In this document: piece by piece, positions 1 to 8,522 of the stretch
Layout of the letters: each line of letters begins with the position of its first letter
Numbering within the stretch: position 1 is the first letter of the stretch
Assembly (NCBI RefSeq): GCF_900044055.2
Contig: NZ_FCOX02000048.1
Coordinates: forward strand, 1-57,525
DNA: 57,525 nt
From: Caballeronia calidae
GTDB lineage: Bacteria; Pseudomonadota; Gammaproteobacteria; Burkholderiales; Burkholderiaceae
Direction of reading: 5' to 3'
Position numbers and translations under genes: made by a program
The notes under the pieces: generated by a model
Told to the model about the DNA's origin: nothing
Database searches by the model: none
What the model saw: the letters and a program-made list of their open reading frames with translations, nothing else

Positions 1-345
1 CCGTCGCCGTGACCGCCGTCGCCGTGACCGCCGTCGCCGTGACCGCCGTCGCCGTGACCGCCGTCACCGTGACCGCCATCGCCGTGACCGCCATCGCCGT
101 GACCGCCATCGCCGTGACCATCGCCGCCATGGCCACCATCACCATGACCGCCGTCGCCGTGGCTACCATCACCATGACCAACGCCGCCATGACCGTCGCC
201 ATCGCCGTGCCCGTGGCCATGTCCATCGCCATGACCGTCGCCATCGCCGTGGCCGTGGCCATCGCCATGACCATCACCGTCGCCGTCGCCGTGACCATGC
301 CCATCGCCATCGCCGTGGCCGTGGCCGTGCCCGTCGCCATGGTGC
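1..345. repeat. 15-bp tandem repeats coding GGHGD pentapeptides
   Basis: Bases 1-60 are four identical 15-bp units, followed by near-identical units to about 135. Degenerate GHGDGDGHG-type units with shifted 6- and 9-bp sub-periods continue to about 345. The period is a multiple of three, so unit gain or loss keeps the reverse-strand reading frame. Units are directly adjacent without spacers, so this is a coding minisatellite and not a CRISPR array. Confidence 0.9.
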
Positions 346-881
346 CCGTGACCGCCCGTATCTCCCCCCGTATCTCCGCCGCCAGTGTTGCCGCCGCCCG
401 TGCCGCCGTCGCCCGGACCGCTCGATCCCGAACCGGTGCCTCCGCCCGAGTTTCCGGAGCTACCTGATGATCCGCCGCCCGCGTTCGTGCCGCCCGCGCC
501 CGCCGTCGCGCCCGGCCCGGCGCTCGCCGAGCCCTGACCGGCACCCGCGCCGCTGGTGCCGCCCGAAGCGCTCGAGCCGCTCGTGCCGCCGCCCGCGCTG
601 GTTCCGGACGATCCATCGCCTCGACCGCCCCCGAGCAGAATCACGGTCGACGACTGCGTATCGACCGTCGGTTCCGTCGTCGGCGGCGCGCTCGTCATCG
701 AGTCCGTCGCCGCAACCGTCATCACGGCGCTCAGACTGACAGGCGCGCATCCATCGGCTGTAGGGTTGGCGCAAGCCTGCGCAGTCGTTTGCGCCGACGC
801 AAGACTCGACACGGCCGCGACGATCACGGCCACGCTGAGCTTGATCGCGGTATTCAAAGTCCATTTATTAGGATTACTCAT
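1..881 (-). CDS. Secreted Gly/His/Asp-repeat protein, C-terminus cut by window edge
   Basis: The reverse strand is open from an ATG at 881 to the window edge (293 codons, no stop), so the gene is partial. AGGGG lies just before the ATG. The N-terminus is a clear signal peptide: a short polar start with Lys, a hydrophobic run, then an Ala-Ser-Ala cleavage site near residue 30. A Thr/Ser-rich stretch follows, then a Gly/Ser/Thr linker from about residue 75. From about residue 175 the chain is almost only Gly, His and Asp, ending in near-perfect GGHGD pentapeptides. No catalytic domain is visible. The composition suggests metal binding (His and Asp) or an extended surface or matrix protein, but this is inference. 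The protein has few Cys. Fidelity of the repeats suggests recent expansion. The family is not one I recognise. Confidence 0.75.
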   Translation of the reverse strand, partial: MSNPNKWTLNTAIKLSVAVIVAAVSSLASAQTTAQACANPTADGCAPVSLSAVMTVAATDSMTSAPPTTEPTVDTQSSTVILLGGGRGDGSSGTSAGGGTSGSSASGGTSGAGAGQGSASAGPGATAGAGGTNAGGGSSGSSGNSGGGTGSGSSGPGDGGTGGGNTGGGDTGGDTGGHGHHGDGHGHGHGDGDGHGHGDGDGDGHGDGHGHGDGDGHGDGHGHGHGDGDGHGGVGHGDGSHGDGGHGDGGHGGDGHGDGGHGDGGHGDGGHGDGGHGDGGHGDGGHGDGGHGD

Positions 882-1663
882 GTTAGCCCCTTTTAGTATT
901 TCTTCGCCACGCGTTACACGCGTCCAATGAAGCGTCCCGACGCGATGTGGGGCAAGAATGACAGCCTGTACGGAGCGTTCTGTGCGGTACGTAACCGGAC
1001 GCGAGGCCGTGATCGTTTCGCGTCGTGCGAGACCGCGCAGAGAACGTTTGCGAGCGATCGGGAGAAGGGGAATGCGCTTGCCTGTCGCAGCGACATTCGT
1101 CGTGCCGGCGATCGGCCATGGCGGCCATTGCAGCCGCTCGCACTGAACATCGATAAGTCGCGACGCTACGGAAAGCGAAGGAATACCCCGACAGCGCAGC
1201 GACTCACATTGAAAGCTATATATCTATAAACAGTAGGCTATCTGTATGGAATGGCCCGCGTCAAACGCGCTGTGTGCTGTGAACCGCAAATCCAGATGAC
1301 TGATGCAAGCGCAACAGCGCATCGGCATAAAAAGCGAACGCACGATCGATTACGCCCGCGGCAAGCGCATGATTTGCGAACGTCCCGAACAACATCGCAA
1401 TTCTGTGAAGAGAACATATCGACTGACCAAATAATCGGCATCGAAGTTGGCGAAAATATCGACTACAGTTTTTAATTATTCATTTTTGAATCGCCTGTGC
1501 GCGCGTTGCTCGGATTCGTCGAAGTTAAGCGCACGCCCGAGGTTGCATAGAGAACGGACGATCCGCTAGCCGGTGCAGTGATGTTCATAAGAATTAGGAA
1601 TACAAACTAACGGGGCGCATCGATGTGCATCCGACACATCGTATCTATCAACCGGAGGGTGCC
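882..1663. other. Intergenic region, no convincing gene
   Basis: This 782-bp stretch separates the divergent repeat protein and protease genes. Short open frames exist on both strands, but none has a good ribosome site or protein-like composition. It holds the AT-rich patches expected of promoters (about 1205-1240, 1465-1495 and 1580-1612). A 7-bp inverted repeat (CGATGTG at 1621-1627 with CACATCG at 1635-1641) sits in the presumed leader of the protease gene. Confidence 0.6.
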
Positions 1664-2878
1664 ATGCAAAAAGGGAAACGAGTCGCCTGCATCGAGGCGA
1701 CGGCGATTGTCGCACTTTCGATGGTTCAGGCAGCCGTTGCGCATGCGGAGGATGAAGTCGTCGTGAATACGAATCCGGCTGCGTCGCGCATTGCGCTGGC
1801 GGATGTGCTGAACGTCAAGCCGGTCGTCAACGTGCTGCTTCCGCCGGACACATCCGCGATCATGCCGAGCACCGATGCGGGACCGTACGCGCCGGGCGTG
1901 ATGACGCCGGATGGCATCGTGAGCCAGGCGCAGGCGAGAGCATATGGCAGTTTCGGCATTCCTTATACGAGTGGCCGCGTGCAGGACGGCAACCAGAGCG
2001 CGGGCGGCACCACGACCGCGAATTACCTGAGCACGACGTATCCGTATCGGACGATCGGCAGACTCACTTTCTCCGCCGGATATTGCACGGCGAGCCTGAT
2101 CCGCAGAAGCGTCCTCGTCACGGCGGCGCACTGCATCCAGACGTTCGGAAGCGGAAACTCGCTCTTCTCGAACTGGCAGTTCATCCCCGGCTACTATGGC
2201 GCTTCCGGCGCCACGTCCGCGCAGATCGCGCCTTATGGCACATGGACCTGGGGCGGCCTCGTGCGGCCGTCGTCATGGGCGAACGGTACCGATACCGGAT
2301 CGGGCTCCGCGCGCAACAACGATATCGCGGTGATCGCGGTGGCCAAGAACTCGTCGAACCAGTTCATCGGCGATATCGTGGGCTATCTGAACTATGGATG
2401 GAACAACTATTCCTTCGTATCGTCATCCAAAACCGGCAATCTCCAGACGGCGGCCGTCACGACGCTGGGTTATCCCGCGCTGCTCGATGGCGGTGCGATC
2501 ATGCAGCGCACCGACGGCCCGACCTATACGACGACAGTCAGCGGCGCATCGCAGCTCTGGCAGGGCAGCAACCTCACGGGCGGCGCGAGCGGCGGTCCGT
2601 GGATCGTCAACTTCAGGGCGCGCGATGCCGCTCTGTCCGGCGGCGCCGTCGCGGGCAGTTCGCCGAATCTCGCGATCATCGGCGTGACCTCGTGGGGCTC
2701 GTCCGATCCGAACGCGCCCAAGGACAACTACGCGTCGCAGTTCCGTCAGAACGCGCAGTATCCGAACGCGAGCTACGGGAACTACGGATCGGGCAACATC
2801 GCGTCGCTGCTGAACACGCTGTGCAGCTCCGCGGCGCCGGGCGGCGGCACGTTCGCGTCGCAGGGATATTGCAACTAG
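1664..2878 (+). CDS. Secreted trypsin-like serine protease (S1 family)
   Basis: The 404-residue product starts at the ATG preceded by CCGGAGGG; an in-frame ATG at 1625 lacks such a site. Residues 1-27 form a signal peptide ending in AHA. The catalytic triad is visible: His156 in TAAHC, Asp220 in NNDIAVI and Ser309 in GASGGPW, in normal S1 order and spacing. The sequence resembles the V8/trypsin-like secreted peptidases of Gram-negative bacteria. The roughly 100 residues before the protease domain could be a propeptide. It would act outside the cytoplasm; the substrate is unknown. The following META-domain gene starts 75 bp downstream, so the two may be co-transcribed. Confidence 0.85.
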   Translation: MQKGKRVACIEATAIVALSMVQAAVAHAEDEVVVNTNPAASRIALADVLNVKPVVNVLLPPDTSAIMPSTDAGPYAPGVMTPDGIVSQAQARAYGSFGIPYTSGRVQDGNQSAGGTTTANYLSTTYPYRTIGRLTFSAGYCTASLIRRSVLVTAAHCIQTFGSGNSLFSNWQFIPGYYGASGATSAQIAPYGTWTWGGLVRPSSWANGTDTGSGSARNNDIAVIAVAKNSSNQFIGDIVGYLNYGWNNYSFVSSSKTGNLQTAAVTTLGYPALLDGGAIMQRTDGPTYTTTVSGASQLWQGSNLTGGASGGPWIVNFRARDAALSGGAVAGSSPNLAIIGVTSWGSSDPNAPKDNYASQFRQNAQYPNASYGNYGSGNIASLLNTLCSSAAPGGGTFASQGYCN

Positions 2879-2953
2879 CGTGCGCCTCGGCGATCCGCTG
2901 CTTCGAACGGACAGCGGATCGCCGGATTCAACTTCCGATGACAGGAGCAAGCG

Positions 2954-3337
2954 ATGCGATGGCTCACAGTGACATCGTCGGTCGTTGGCGCATTGCTATG
3001 GAGCGCGGCGGTGATCGCACAGCCATTGACCATCGACGCGTTGCAGGGCAACTGGATGATGACCGCGCCGTCGACGGATGAACGCGCGCTGCCGAGGTTC
3101 ACCATCGACGGTCAATCGATCCAGGGTTTCGACGGCTGCAACGAGTTCTCCGGCCGTCTCGATCAGCCGGGAAGCATCGGTTCGACACGGCGCGGCTGCC
3201 CCGGACAAACGCTGCGGCTGCCGTTCGATCTGAGCGATCCCATGCCGCGGCTCACATCCGGCAAGATCGAAAAAGGTAAACTGACCTTGCCCGCGGATGG
3301 ACCTTTCCCCGAAACGTCGTTCAGAAAGGGTTCGTGA
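2954..3337 (+). CDS. Exported META-domain (HslJ-like) protein
   Basis: This 127-residue protein has a signal peptide of about 22 residues ending in VIAQ. A single META domain follows: a GNWMM start, a FTIDGQSIQGFDGCNEFSG core and a C-terminal strand pair. The core Asp-Gly-Cys-Asn is the hallmark of the HslJ/META fold, found in envelope proteins of uncertain role and linked in E. coli HslJ to novobiocin resistance. AGGAG lies 7 bp before the ATG. The C-terminus is shorter than in HslJ, stopping soon after LPADGPFPETSF. Its stop overlaps a possible GTG start of the next gene. Confidence 0.7.
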   Translation: MRWLTVTSSVVGALLWSAAVIAQPLTIDALQGNWMMTAPSTDERALPRFTIDGQSIQGFDGCNEFSGRLDQPGSIGSTRRGCPGQTLRLPFDLSDPMPRLTSGKIEKGKLTLPADGPFPETSFRKGS

Positions 3338-3426
3338 AGACGAGCCATGCCAAAGCCAGGAATCTGGCCTCGGTCCCATCATGGCATGCGCGGGCATGCG
3401 TTCCTGCATTGCCCCGATCACTCGCT

Positions 3427-4806
3427 ATGTCCTCCATGTCTTCGCCTCCACTGCTCGATGAGACACTGCGGCTCGTTGCGCGCCGCTATCGCTTGCCTCC
3501 GCTCGCCGACGCGATGTCCCGCATGCAGGAGGCCAGTGCGTCGACGACGCTCGCGCTCGCGATCGAAGCGGCTCGCAGCGCGATCGAACGCGGCTCGGCG
3601 CCCGATTCAACGTCGAAGCGTCTCTTCATCGAAGCGCTCGCGCGCCTGATTCATGACGCGATGCGCACCGAAGCGGGCGATCCCGTATTTCAGGCCATGG
3701 TGCTGCGCCATCACGCGGCACAGGTGCGCGAGTATGCGTCGGTGTCCGCGCATGAAACGCAGGATCGCCGTGCCGTTCGTGTGGCCGTCGATTCGATCGC
3801 GCATCCGCGCAAGCAGGAGCGCATCGAGCACGCTTCGCAACGGGAGGCGCTTGCCCGGCTGCATGCTGCGGGATCATCCGAATCGGCGTCAGGTCTCTTC
3901 GATACAGTGCGATCGCTTCTGGATATGCCCGAGATCGCGAACGATTCATCGCTGGGGCGCGGCTTGACGCAACTGCGCGACAGCGCCGCGCTGGAGCGCT
4001 TGCGGCGTCTCGAAGCACTGGAGACGGAAGAAACCGTGCGCGAATACCGATCGCTGTGGGACCGGAGCGGTCCACGTCCAGGAAGCGAAACGGCTGTTGC
4101 GCGGGGCGTCGAAGCGAAGCGGCGTGGCGCGGCGATGGAAGCATCGGCCGCGCGCGCGCTCGAAGCGCTGGCGCTACGGCTCGAAGAAGCGCAAGGACAG
4201 GCCGCGTCGTATCGGGTAGTGACCTCGATGCGCGTGCCCGCTTCGATCCCCGGCAGTCACGCACGCGCCAAGACCGAATGGGATGCAGTACTGTTGCGAA
4301 GCGCACAGACGTCCGATGCCGAGCTAGTGTGGGACGTTTGCCTGTTCGTCGAAGCAAAGGCTTCCGTCGATGCCGCGACGACGGACTTCGCGCGGCTATT
4401 GCGCGGATTGCGCCTGCTCGCGCACGCCGAAGCGCATATCGACTACTCGTTCGATACGCAGCAGGGGACGTTCCTCATTCGCGGCGCCTCGCTGAGCGCG
4501 CTGCGCACCGACGAGGCCGCGCTCGAACGAACAGTGCTGTATTGCTGCGATGCGCCCGTCGAACGCGCGCCGCGTCTGCTGAGCGCCGCTGGCCGAATGC
4601 AGCTCCTGTCCACGCCGGCGAGCCTCGAATTCGCGTGCACGCTCATGAATGAGCAACACGCAGCTAATCGGGACCTTGAACCGGTCTGGGATGCATTGCT
4701 CGAATCGCCACAATGGGCCGCCGTGCTCAATCAATATCCGATGCTGTGCCAGGTGCGCGAATTGATGGTTCATCCGGAAGACTTACTGTGTGCGATAGCC
4801 GGTTGA
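3427..4806 (+). CDS. Unknown protein with PD-(D/E)XK-like motif
   Basis: I do not recognise this 459-residue family. It is largely alpha-helical, rich in Ala, Arg, Glu and Leu, with no signal peptide or membrane segment. The one functional hint lies in the C-terminal half: E284-W-D286 in a strand-like segment, then E309-A-K311 at the end of a second hydrophobic strand (DVCLFVEAK). This D...ExK layout is the core of PD-(D/E)XK nucleases, but helix-rich proteins can show it by chance. The start is uncertain: a GTG at 3334 overlaps the META-gene stop (GTGA) and follows AGAAAGGG, adding 31 residues; the ATG at 3427 has no strong ribosome site. The coding bias is clearly real. Confidence 0.7.
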   Translation: MSSMSSPPLLDETLRLVARRYRLPPLADAMSRMQEASASTTLALAIEAARSAIERGSAPDSTSKRLFIEALARLIHDAMRTEAGDPVFQAMVLRHHAAQVREYASVSAHETQDRRAVRVAVDSIAHPRKQERIEHASQREALARLHAAGSSESASGLFDTVRSLLDMPEIANDSSLGRGLTQLRDSAALERLRRLEALETEETVREYRSLWDRSGPRPGSETAVARGVEAKRRGAAMEASAARALEALALRLEEAQGQAASYRVVTSMRVPASIPGSHARAKTEWDAVLLRSAQTSDAELVWDVCLFVEAKASVDAATTDFARLLRGLRLLAHAEAHIDYSFDTQQGTFLIRGASLSALRTDEAALERTVLYCCDAPVERAPRLLSAAGRMQLLSTPASLEFACTLMNEQHAANRDLEPVWDALLESPQWAAVLNQYPMLCQVRELMVHPEDLLCAIAG

Positions 4807-5163
4807 CAACCACTCACACATCTGTTGTTTTGGGCAAGCCGTGCTTCGTGCTGTGAAACAGGCGCCTCGAAAGCTTCGCTTGCTCTCTGGCGAATCTCGT
4901 CGCGTGAAGACAATACACTTGCTTCGACCGCCAATGTCGCCGGCGCAGCTTCGCTCATGGCATGGCGGATGCTAGCATGACAATTCTGCATATAGCGCTG
5001 CTTCCCAAGCCTGTCGCCGCGTCATAGACTGTGAGCCGGTAAGTGCACTTCGCTCGAGGATTCCTTCATACGTTTGATAAGGAATTTTCGGGCAGCGTGC
5101 ACGGCGCGCCCTGCCGCGCCGCTGTGGAGACAATGGCAAGGGGCGCGGCATCGCACCGGACCC
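4807..5163. other. Intergenic region with an AT-rich hairpin
   Basis: No gene is supported in these 357 bp. At 5060-5085 a 7-bp inverted repeat (ATTCCTT and AAGGAAT, 12-base loop) is followed directly by TTT. It could be a weak terminator or an operator ahead of the glycosyltransferase gene. Confidence 0.5.
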
Positions 5164-6384
5164 ATGAAGATACTCATTGCGAACACTCTCTACTATCCCG
5201 ATGAGCCCGGCGGGGCGGAAGTATCGACGCGACTGCTTGCGGAAGGACTGGTCAAGGCGGGCATGGAGGTCTGCGTAGTCTGCGCGACGGGGACGGGTGC
5301 CGACCGCGTGGAAGACGTGAACGGTGTGAAGGTGTATCGCCTTCGCTCGGTCAATCTCTACTGGCCGCATTCGCGAGAGAAGCGCGGACGTGTCGCCAGA
5401 CTCATCTGGCATGTCATCGACGTGCATAACGTCGTCATGTCGCGCAAGCTGTCCAGCATCATCGCGCGGGAGAAGCCGGACGTTCTCAGCACGAGCAATC
5501 TGTCCTGCTTGTCCATCGATATCTGGCGCCTCGCGAACAATGCCGGCGTGCCCGTCGTGCATACCATGCGCGACTATTATCTGCTGTGCCCGACCGCGAT
5601 CATGTGCTCGCATGGCAAGCCGTGCGAGCGGCAGTGCGGCGTCTGCGCGCTGTATGCGGAGCCGAAGCGGGTGGGGTCGGCGCGCGTCGCGGTCGCCGTG
5701 GGCGTGAGCCAGTACGTGTTGCAAAAACATCTGGATAAAAACTATTTTCCGCGTGCGGCACGCACGACGGTCATCCACAATTGCTGCGAGCCGTTCGACG
5801 GCCCGACGGCGCCGCAACGCACGCGCCGCTATGAAGGCGGACCGGTGCGGCTCGGCTTGCTCGGGCGCGTGGCGCCCGAGAAGGGAATCGAGATTCTGCT
5901 CGAACAACTGCTCGCGGACGATACCTTGCAATGGACACTCGCCGTCGGCGGTGCGGGCGATGCGGACTACCTCAGTTCGCTCAAGGCAAAGTATGACGAT
6001 CCGCGCGTCGAATATCTCGGGCATGTGAAGTCCAGCGAGTTCTTCAACAGCATCGATATTCTGGTGGTGCCGTCGCTCTGGAGCGAACCGTTCGGTCGCG
6101 TGACCGTGGAAGCGTATTCCTATGGCCTGCCGGTCGTCGCCGCGAATACCGGCGGCATTCCTGAAATCGTCGAACCGCGCACGAATCTCGTGTTCGATAT
6201 CGCGCGGCCCGAGACGATCATCGGCAAGCTGCATGAGGCGGTCGCGCTGCTCGAAGATCCGCGTATCCATGACCGTCTGCGCGAGCATGCCGGACGCTTC
6301 ACTCGCGATGCAATGGTCGATTCCTATCTCGATCTCTACGAAGGCGTGCTGGGCGATGCGCCGATCAAGGGCGCGCTTTGCTGA
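5164..6384 (+). CDS. GT4-family glycosyltransferase
   Basis: This 406-residue protein has the two Rossmann domains of GT-B retaining glycosyltransferases. The N-terminal acceptor domain opens MKILIANTLYYPDEPGGAE, a classic GT4 start with the GG loop. The C-terminal donor domain has LGRVAPEKGIEILL and the E-x7-E signature (EPFGRVTVE, then GLPVVAANTGGIPEIV). A Cys-rich segment (CPTAIMCSHGKPCERQCGVC) sits mid-protein and is common in GT4 enzymes of capsule and exopolysaccharide clusters. It would transfer a sugar from a nucleotide donor at the inner membrane. It stands alone, without polysaccharide neighbours, so the acceptor cannot be inferred. The ATG at 5164 fits the domain start; the frame extends upstream without homology-like sequence. 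Confidence 0.85.
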   Translation: MKILIANTLYYPDEPGGAEVSTRLLAEGLVKAGMEVCVVCATGTGADRVEDVNGVKVYRLRSVNLYWPHSREKRGRVARLIWHVIDVHNVVMSRKLSSIIAREKPDVLSTSNLSCLSIDIWRLANNAGVPVVHTMRDYYLLCPTAIMCSHGKPCERQCGVCALYAEPKRVGSARVAVAVGVSQYVLQKHLDKNYFPRAARTTVIHNCCEPFDGPTAPQRTRRYEGGPVRLGLLGRVAPEKGIEILLEQLLADDTLQWTLAVGGAGDADYLSSLKAKYDDPRVEYLGHVKSSEFFNSIDILVVPSLWSEPFGRVTVEAYSYGLPVVAANTGGIPEIVEPRTNLVFDIARPETIIGKLHEAVALLEDPRIHDRLREHAGRFTRDAMVDSYLDLYEGVLGDAPIKGALC

Positions 6385-6422
6385 TTCATGCCCCGATGCA
6401 CTCATGACATTCGCGCAAGACT

Positions 6423-6444
6423 GAAGCCGCATTCATGCGGCTTC
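6423..6444. terminator. Hairpin between convergent genes
   Basis: A perfect 10-bp inverted repeat (GAAGCCGCAT and ATGCGGCTTC) separated by two bases lies between the stop codons of the glycosyltransferase (+) and the metQ-like gene (-). It can serve both strands. No long T tract follows on either side, so efficiency is uncertain. Confidence 0.55.
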
Positions 6445-6457
6445 GTCGAGCGCAAGG

Positions 6458-7285
6458 TCAGTGTTGCGGCGCGCCGTCCCAGGCGGGCAGCGTCGCGCCG
6501 TGATAAACGGACAGAATCGCCGATGCGACGTTCGCCTGCTGATAGCTGTCGACGAGCGTCTTCACCCACGGCGCCTGGGCATCCTTCGCATTGACGGCGA
6601 TGAAGTTGCGATACGGATTGCCCTGCACCTTCTCCTGCGCGATGCGTTCCTGCGGAATCCTGATCCCCGCCTTGATCGCCCAGTCGGTGTTGACGACGGC
6701 CGCATCGAGATCGCCGATCGCGCGCCCGACGATGCCCGCATCGAGCTCCTTGATCTGAACGTGTTTCGGGTTGTCGGCGATGTCGCGCGCGGTCGGCAGC
6801 AGGCCGGCGCCTTCGCGCAGCTTGATCACGCCATTCGCCTGCAACAGCAGTAGCGCGCGGCCTTCGTTGCTCGGATCGTTGGGCACGCCGATCGCGGCGT
6901 TCTGCGGCAGTTCGGCGACCGATTTCACCTTGCGAGAATAAAGGCCGATGGGCTGCACATAGGTAAAGCCCACGGGCACGATGTTGTAATGGCGCGCCTG
7001 GATCTGCGCGTCGAGATAGGGCTTGTGCTGAAACGAGTTGGCGTCGAGATCGTGTTGCGCGAGCGCCTCGTTCGGCTGCGTGTAGTCGGCGAAGGTCGTG
7101 ACCTTGACGGTGATGCCGTGCCTCGCCGCGTTGGCCGCGACCGCGCGCCAGACATCCTCGTCCTCGCCGGACATGATGCCGACGCGAACCGTCTGACCTG
7201 CCGCCTGCACCGGTTGCAGACTTGCCGCGCCCCATGCGAGCAGAACCGAGAGAAGCGCGGATTTGAATGGCGTAGAGATCTTCAT
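6458..7285 (-). CDS. metQ: MetQ/NlpA-family substrate-binding protein
   Basis: The 275-residue product matches the D-methionine-type binding proteins of ABC importers (VRVGIMSGEDEDVW, FADYTQPNEALAQHDLDANSFQHKPYLD, AAIGVPNDPSNEGRALLLLQ, VVNTDWAIKAG). The signal peptide spans about residues 1-28 (LQPVQA-A-G). Unlike typical MetQ/NlpA it has no lipobox cysteine there, so it is probably a free periplasmic protein. No metN ATPase or metI permease lies next to it, so it must use a transporter encoded elsewhere. Methionine is the family's usual ligand; other ligands are possible. Divergent from the lipoprotein gene at 7487. Confidence 0.85.
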   Translation of the reverse strand: MKISTPFKSALLSVLLAWGAASLQPVQAAGQTVRVGIMSGEDEDVWRAVAANAARHGITVKVTTFADYTQPNEALAQHDLDANSFQHKPYLDAQIQARHYNIVPVGFTYVQPIGLYSRKVKSVAELPQNAAIGVPNDPSNEGRALLLLQANGVIKLREGAGLLPTARDIADNPKHVQIKELDAGIVGRAIGDLDAAVVNTDWAIKAGIRIPQERIAQEKVQGNPYRNFIAVNAKDAQAPWVKTLVDSYQQANVASAILSVYHGATLPAWDGAPQH

Positions 7286-7454
7286 GAATGCGGACGTCGT
7301 CGGTTAAAGGAGATGTGATGCTAGAGGCGCGGATACGGCGCGACAAATAATATCGAGCGCTATAGATATGCTCGCACTCAAGTTCCGCCGCGCGATGCCG
7401 TTACTTCGGCATACAGCCGAACCCGAAAGGAACCGGATCCGAAACCCTTTTATC

Positions 7455-7475
7455 GACTTGCGGCGCGCGCAAGTC
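7455..7475 (+). promoter_or_regulatory. Hairpin just before lipoprotein start codon
   Basis: A perfect 8-bp inverted repeat (GACTTGCG and CGCAAGTC, 5-base loop) ends 11 bp before the ATG at 7487. It would occupy the place of the ribosome-binding site, and no clear Shine-Dalgarno sequence is seen. It could be an operator or a translation-controlling leader hairpin. Confidence 0.35.
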
Positions 7476-7486
7476 ATCACATCGAC

Positions 7487-8233
7487 ATGAAACTCGTAGT
7501 CGCCCTATCTGCACTTTCGATCGTCATCGCCGGATGCGGCGGAGGCGGATCGGATAGCAATCCGGCCACGCCGCCGGCGCCCGTTGCAAATGCCGCTCAA
7601 GGCCTCTATGCGGGAACCGATGCGAACAGCAACGCCGTGGGCGGAGCAGTGCTCGACACGGGTGCGTTCTATTTCGTGTACGCCAACACGAACACCAACG
7701 CATCGGGGCTGGTGCAAGGCACGGCTTCCGCATCTCACGGGACTTTTCAGTCCGACGATGCGCGCACGTTCGATATCAGCGGCAAAGGCGCGAGCGATAC
7801 ACCGATCCTCTCGGGTTACAACGAGAAGAACAGCCTTCAGGGCGCGATCTACACGAGCGCGGCGAAGCAGAACAGCATCAGGTTCAACGTCCTCTATGAC
7901 GGCACATACGAGCAGCCGATCTCGCTGTCGACGATCGCCGGGACATACTCGGGCTCGGCCGGATCGACGAAGGGCGGGGAGGCTGCGACCTTCGCCATCG
8001 GTCAGGACGGCGCGATCAGGGGCGCGGGGCTGAGCGGCTGCACGTTCGGCGGCACGGCAAGCCCGCACGGAAACAAGAATGTGCTCGATGCATCGATCAC
8101 CTTCGGACCGGCACCGTGCGTCTACCCCGGCGCGACGCTGACGGGCGTCGTATTCTTCAGCAGTAACCAGGTCGTGGCGGCGTTGACGCTGCCCGACCGT
8201 TCGGATGCGTTCGTCGTCGCCGCTTCCAAATAA
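7487..8233 (+). CDS. Surface lipoprotein of unknown function
   Basis: The 248-residue protein starts MKLVVALSALSIVIAGC, a textbook lipoprotein signal with lipobox I-A-G-C (Cys17), followed by a GGGGSDSNP flexible tether. The mature part is low in charge, rich in Gly, Ser, Thr and Ala, and predicted to be beta-rich. Two similar halves are suggested by the repeated pattern of AQGLYAGT / AGTYSGSAGS openings and F(S/T)... strands. No enzyme motif is seen. Similar lipoproteins are common and unassigned in Burkholderiaceae. It should be anchored in the outer membrane because no Asp follows the Cys. Confidence 0.7.
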   Translation: MKLVVALSALSIVIAGCGGGGSDSNPATPPAPVANAAQGLYAGTDANSNAVGGAVLDTGAFYFVYANTNTNASGLVQGTASASHGTFQSDDARTFDISGKGASDTPILSGYNEKNSLQGAIYTSAAKQNSIRFNVLYDGTYEQPISLSTIAGTYSGSAGSTKGGEAATFAIGQDGAIRGAGLSGCTFGGTASPHGNKNVLDASITFGPAPCVYPGATLTGVVFFSSNQVVAALTLPDRSDAFVVAASK

Positions 8234-8321
8234 GCCGCGCCCGCACGATCCAGTCTTCAGGCCCGGTACGGCGCATGCCCGCCGTACCCGCCGTCTCCCC
8301 CTCCCGCGCCCGTCCGTCATC

Positions 8322-8344
8322 GCCCCTCCCGTCGCGAGAGGGGC
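8322..8344 (+). terminator. GC-rich hairpin after lipoprotein gene
   Basis: GCCCCTC (8322-8328) and GAGGGGC (8338-8344) form a 7-bp stem with a 9-base loop, about 90 bp past the lipoprotein stop. Only a weak TT follows. Confidence 0.4.
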
Positions 8345-8522
8345 TTAAACCGCCCCCCTTCCGTATTCTCTCTGCGGGACTTCATTGCGCTGCCGCACTC
8401 GTATGCCGTGCGGCGGAGCGTGAGGATCGCCGATCGGCTCGCCATCGCGAGCATCGGCACATCGAACACCAGGCGGTTGCGCGAACCGTTCGCGCCTGAT
8501 CGCTGCAACGGAACGCAAGAGC

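Noticed and set aside
1..345. CRISPR array
   Set aside because: Repeat units are 15 bp, directly adjacent and coding; there are no unique spacers and no cas genes.
9..467. Forward open frame with TAVAV repeats opposite the Gly/His repeat gene
   Set aside because: It is the antisense reading of the 15-bp repeats. The reverse frame has a signal peptide and ribosome site; this one has neither.
927..1229. 100-codon forward frame in the first large gap
   Set aside because: No ribosome site, random-looking Arg-rich composition and overlapping rival frames on both strands.
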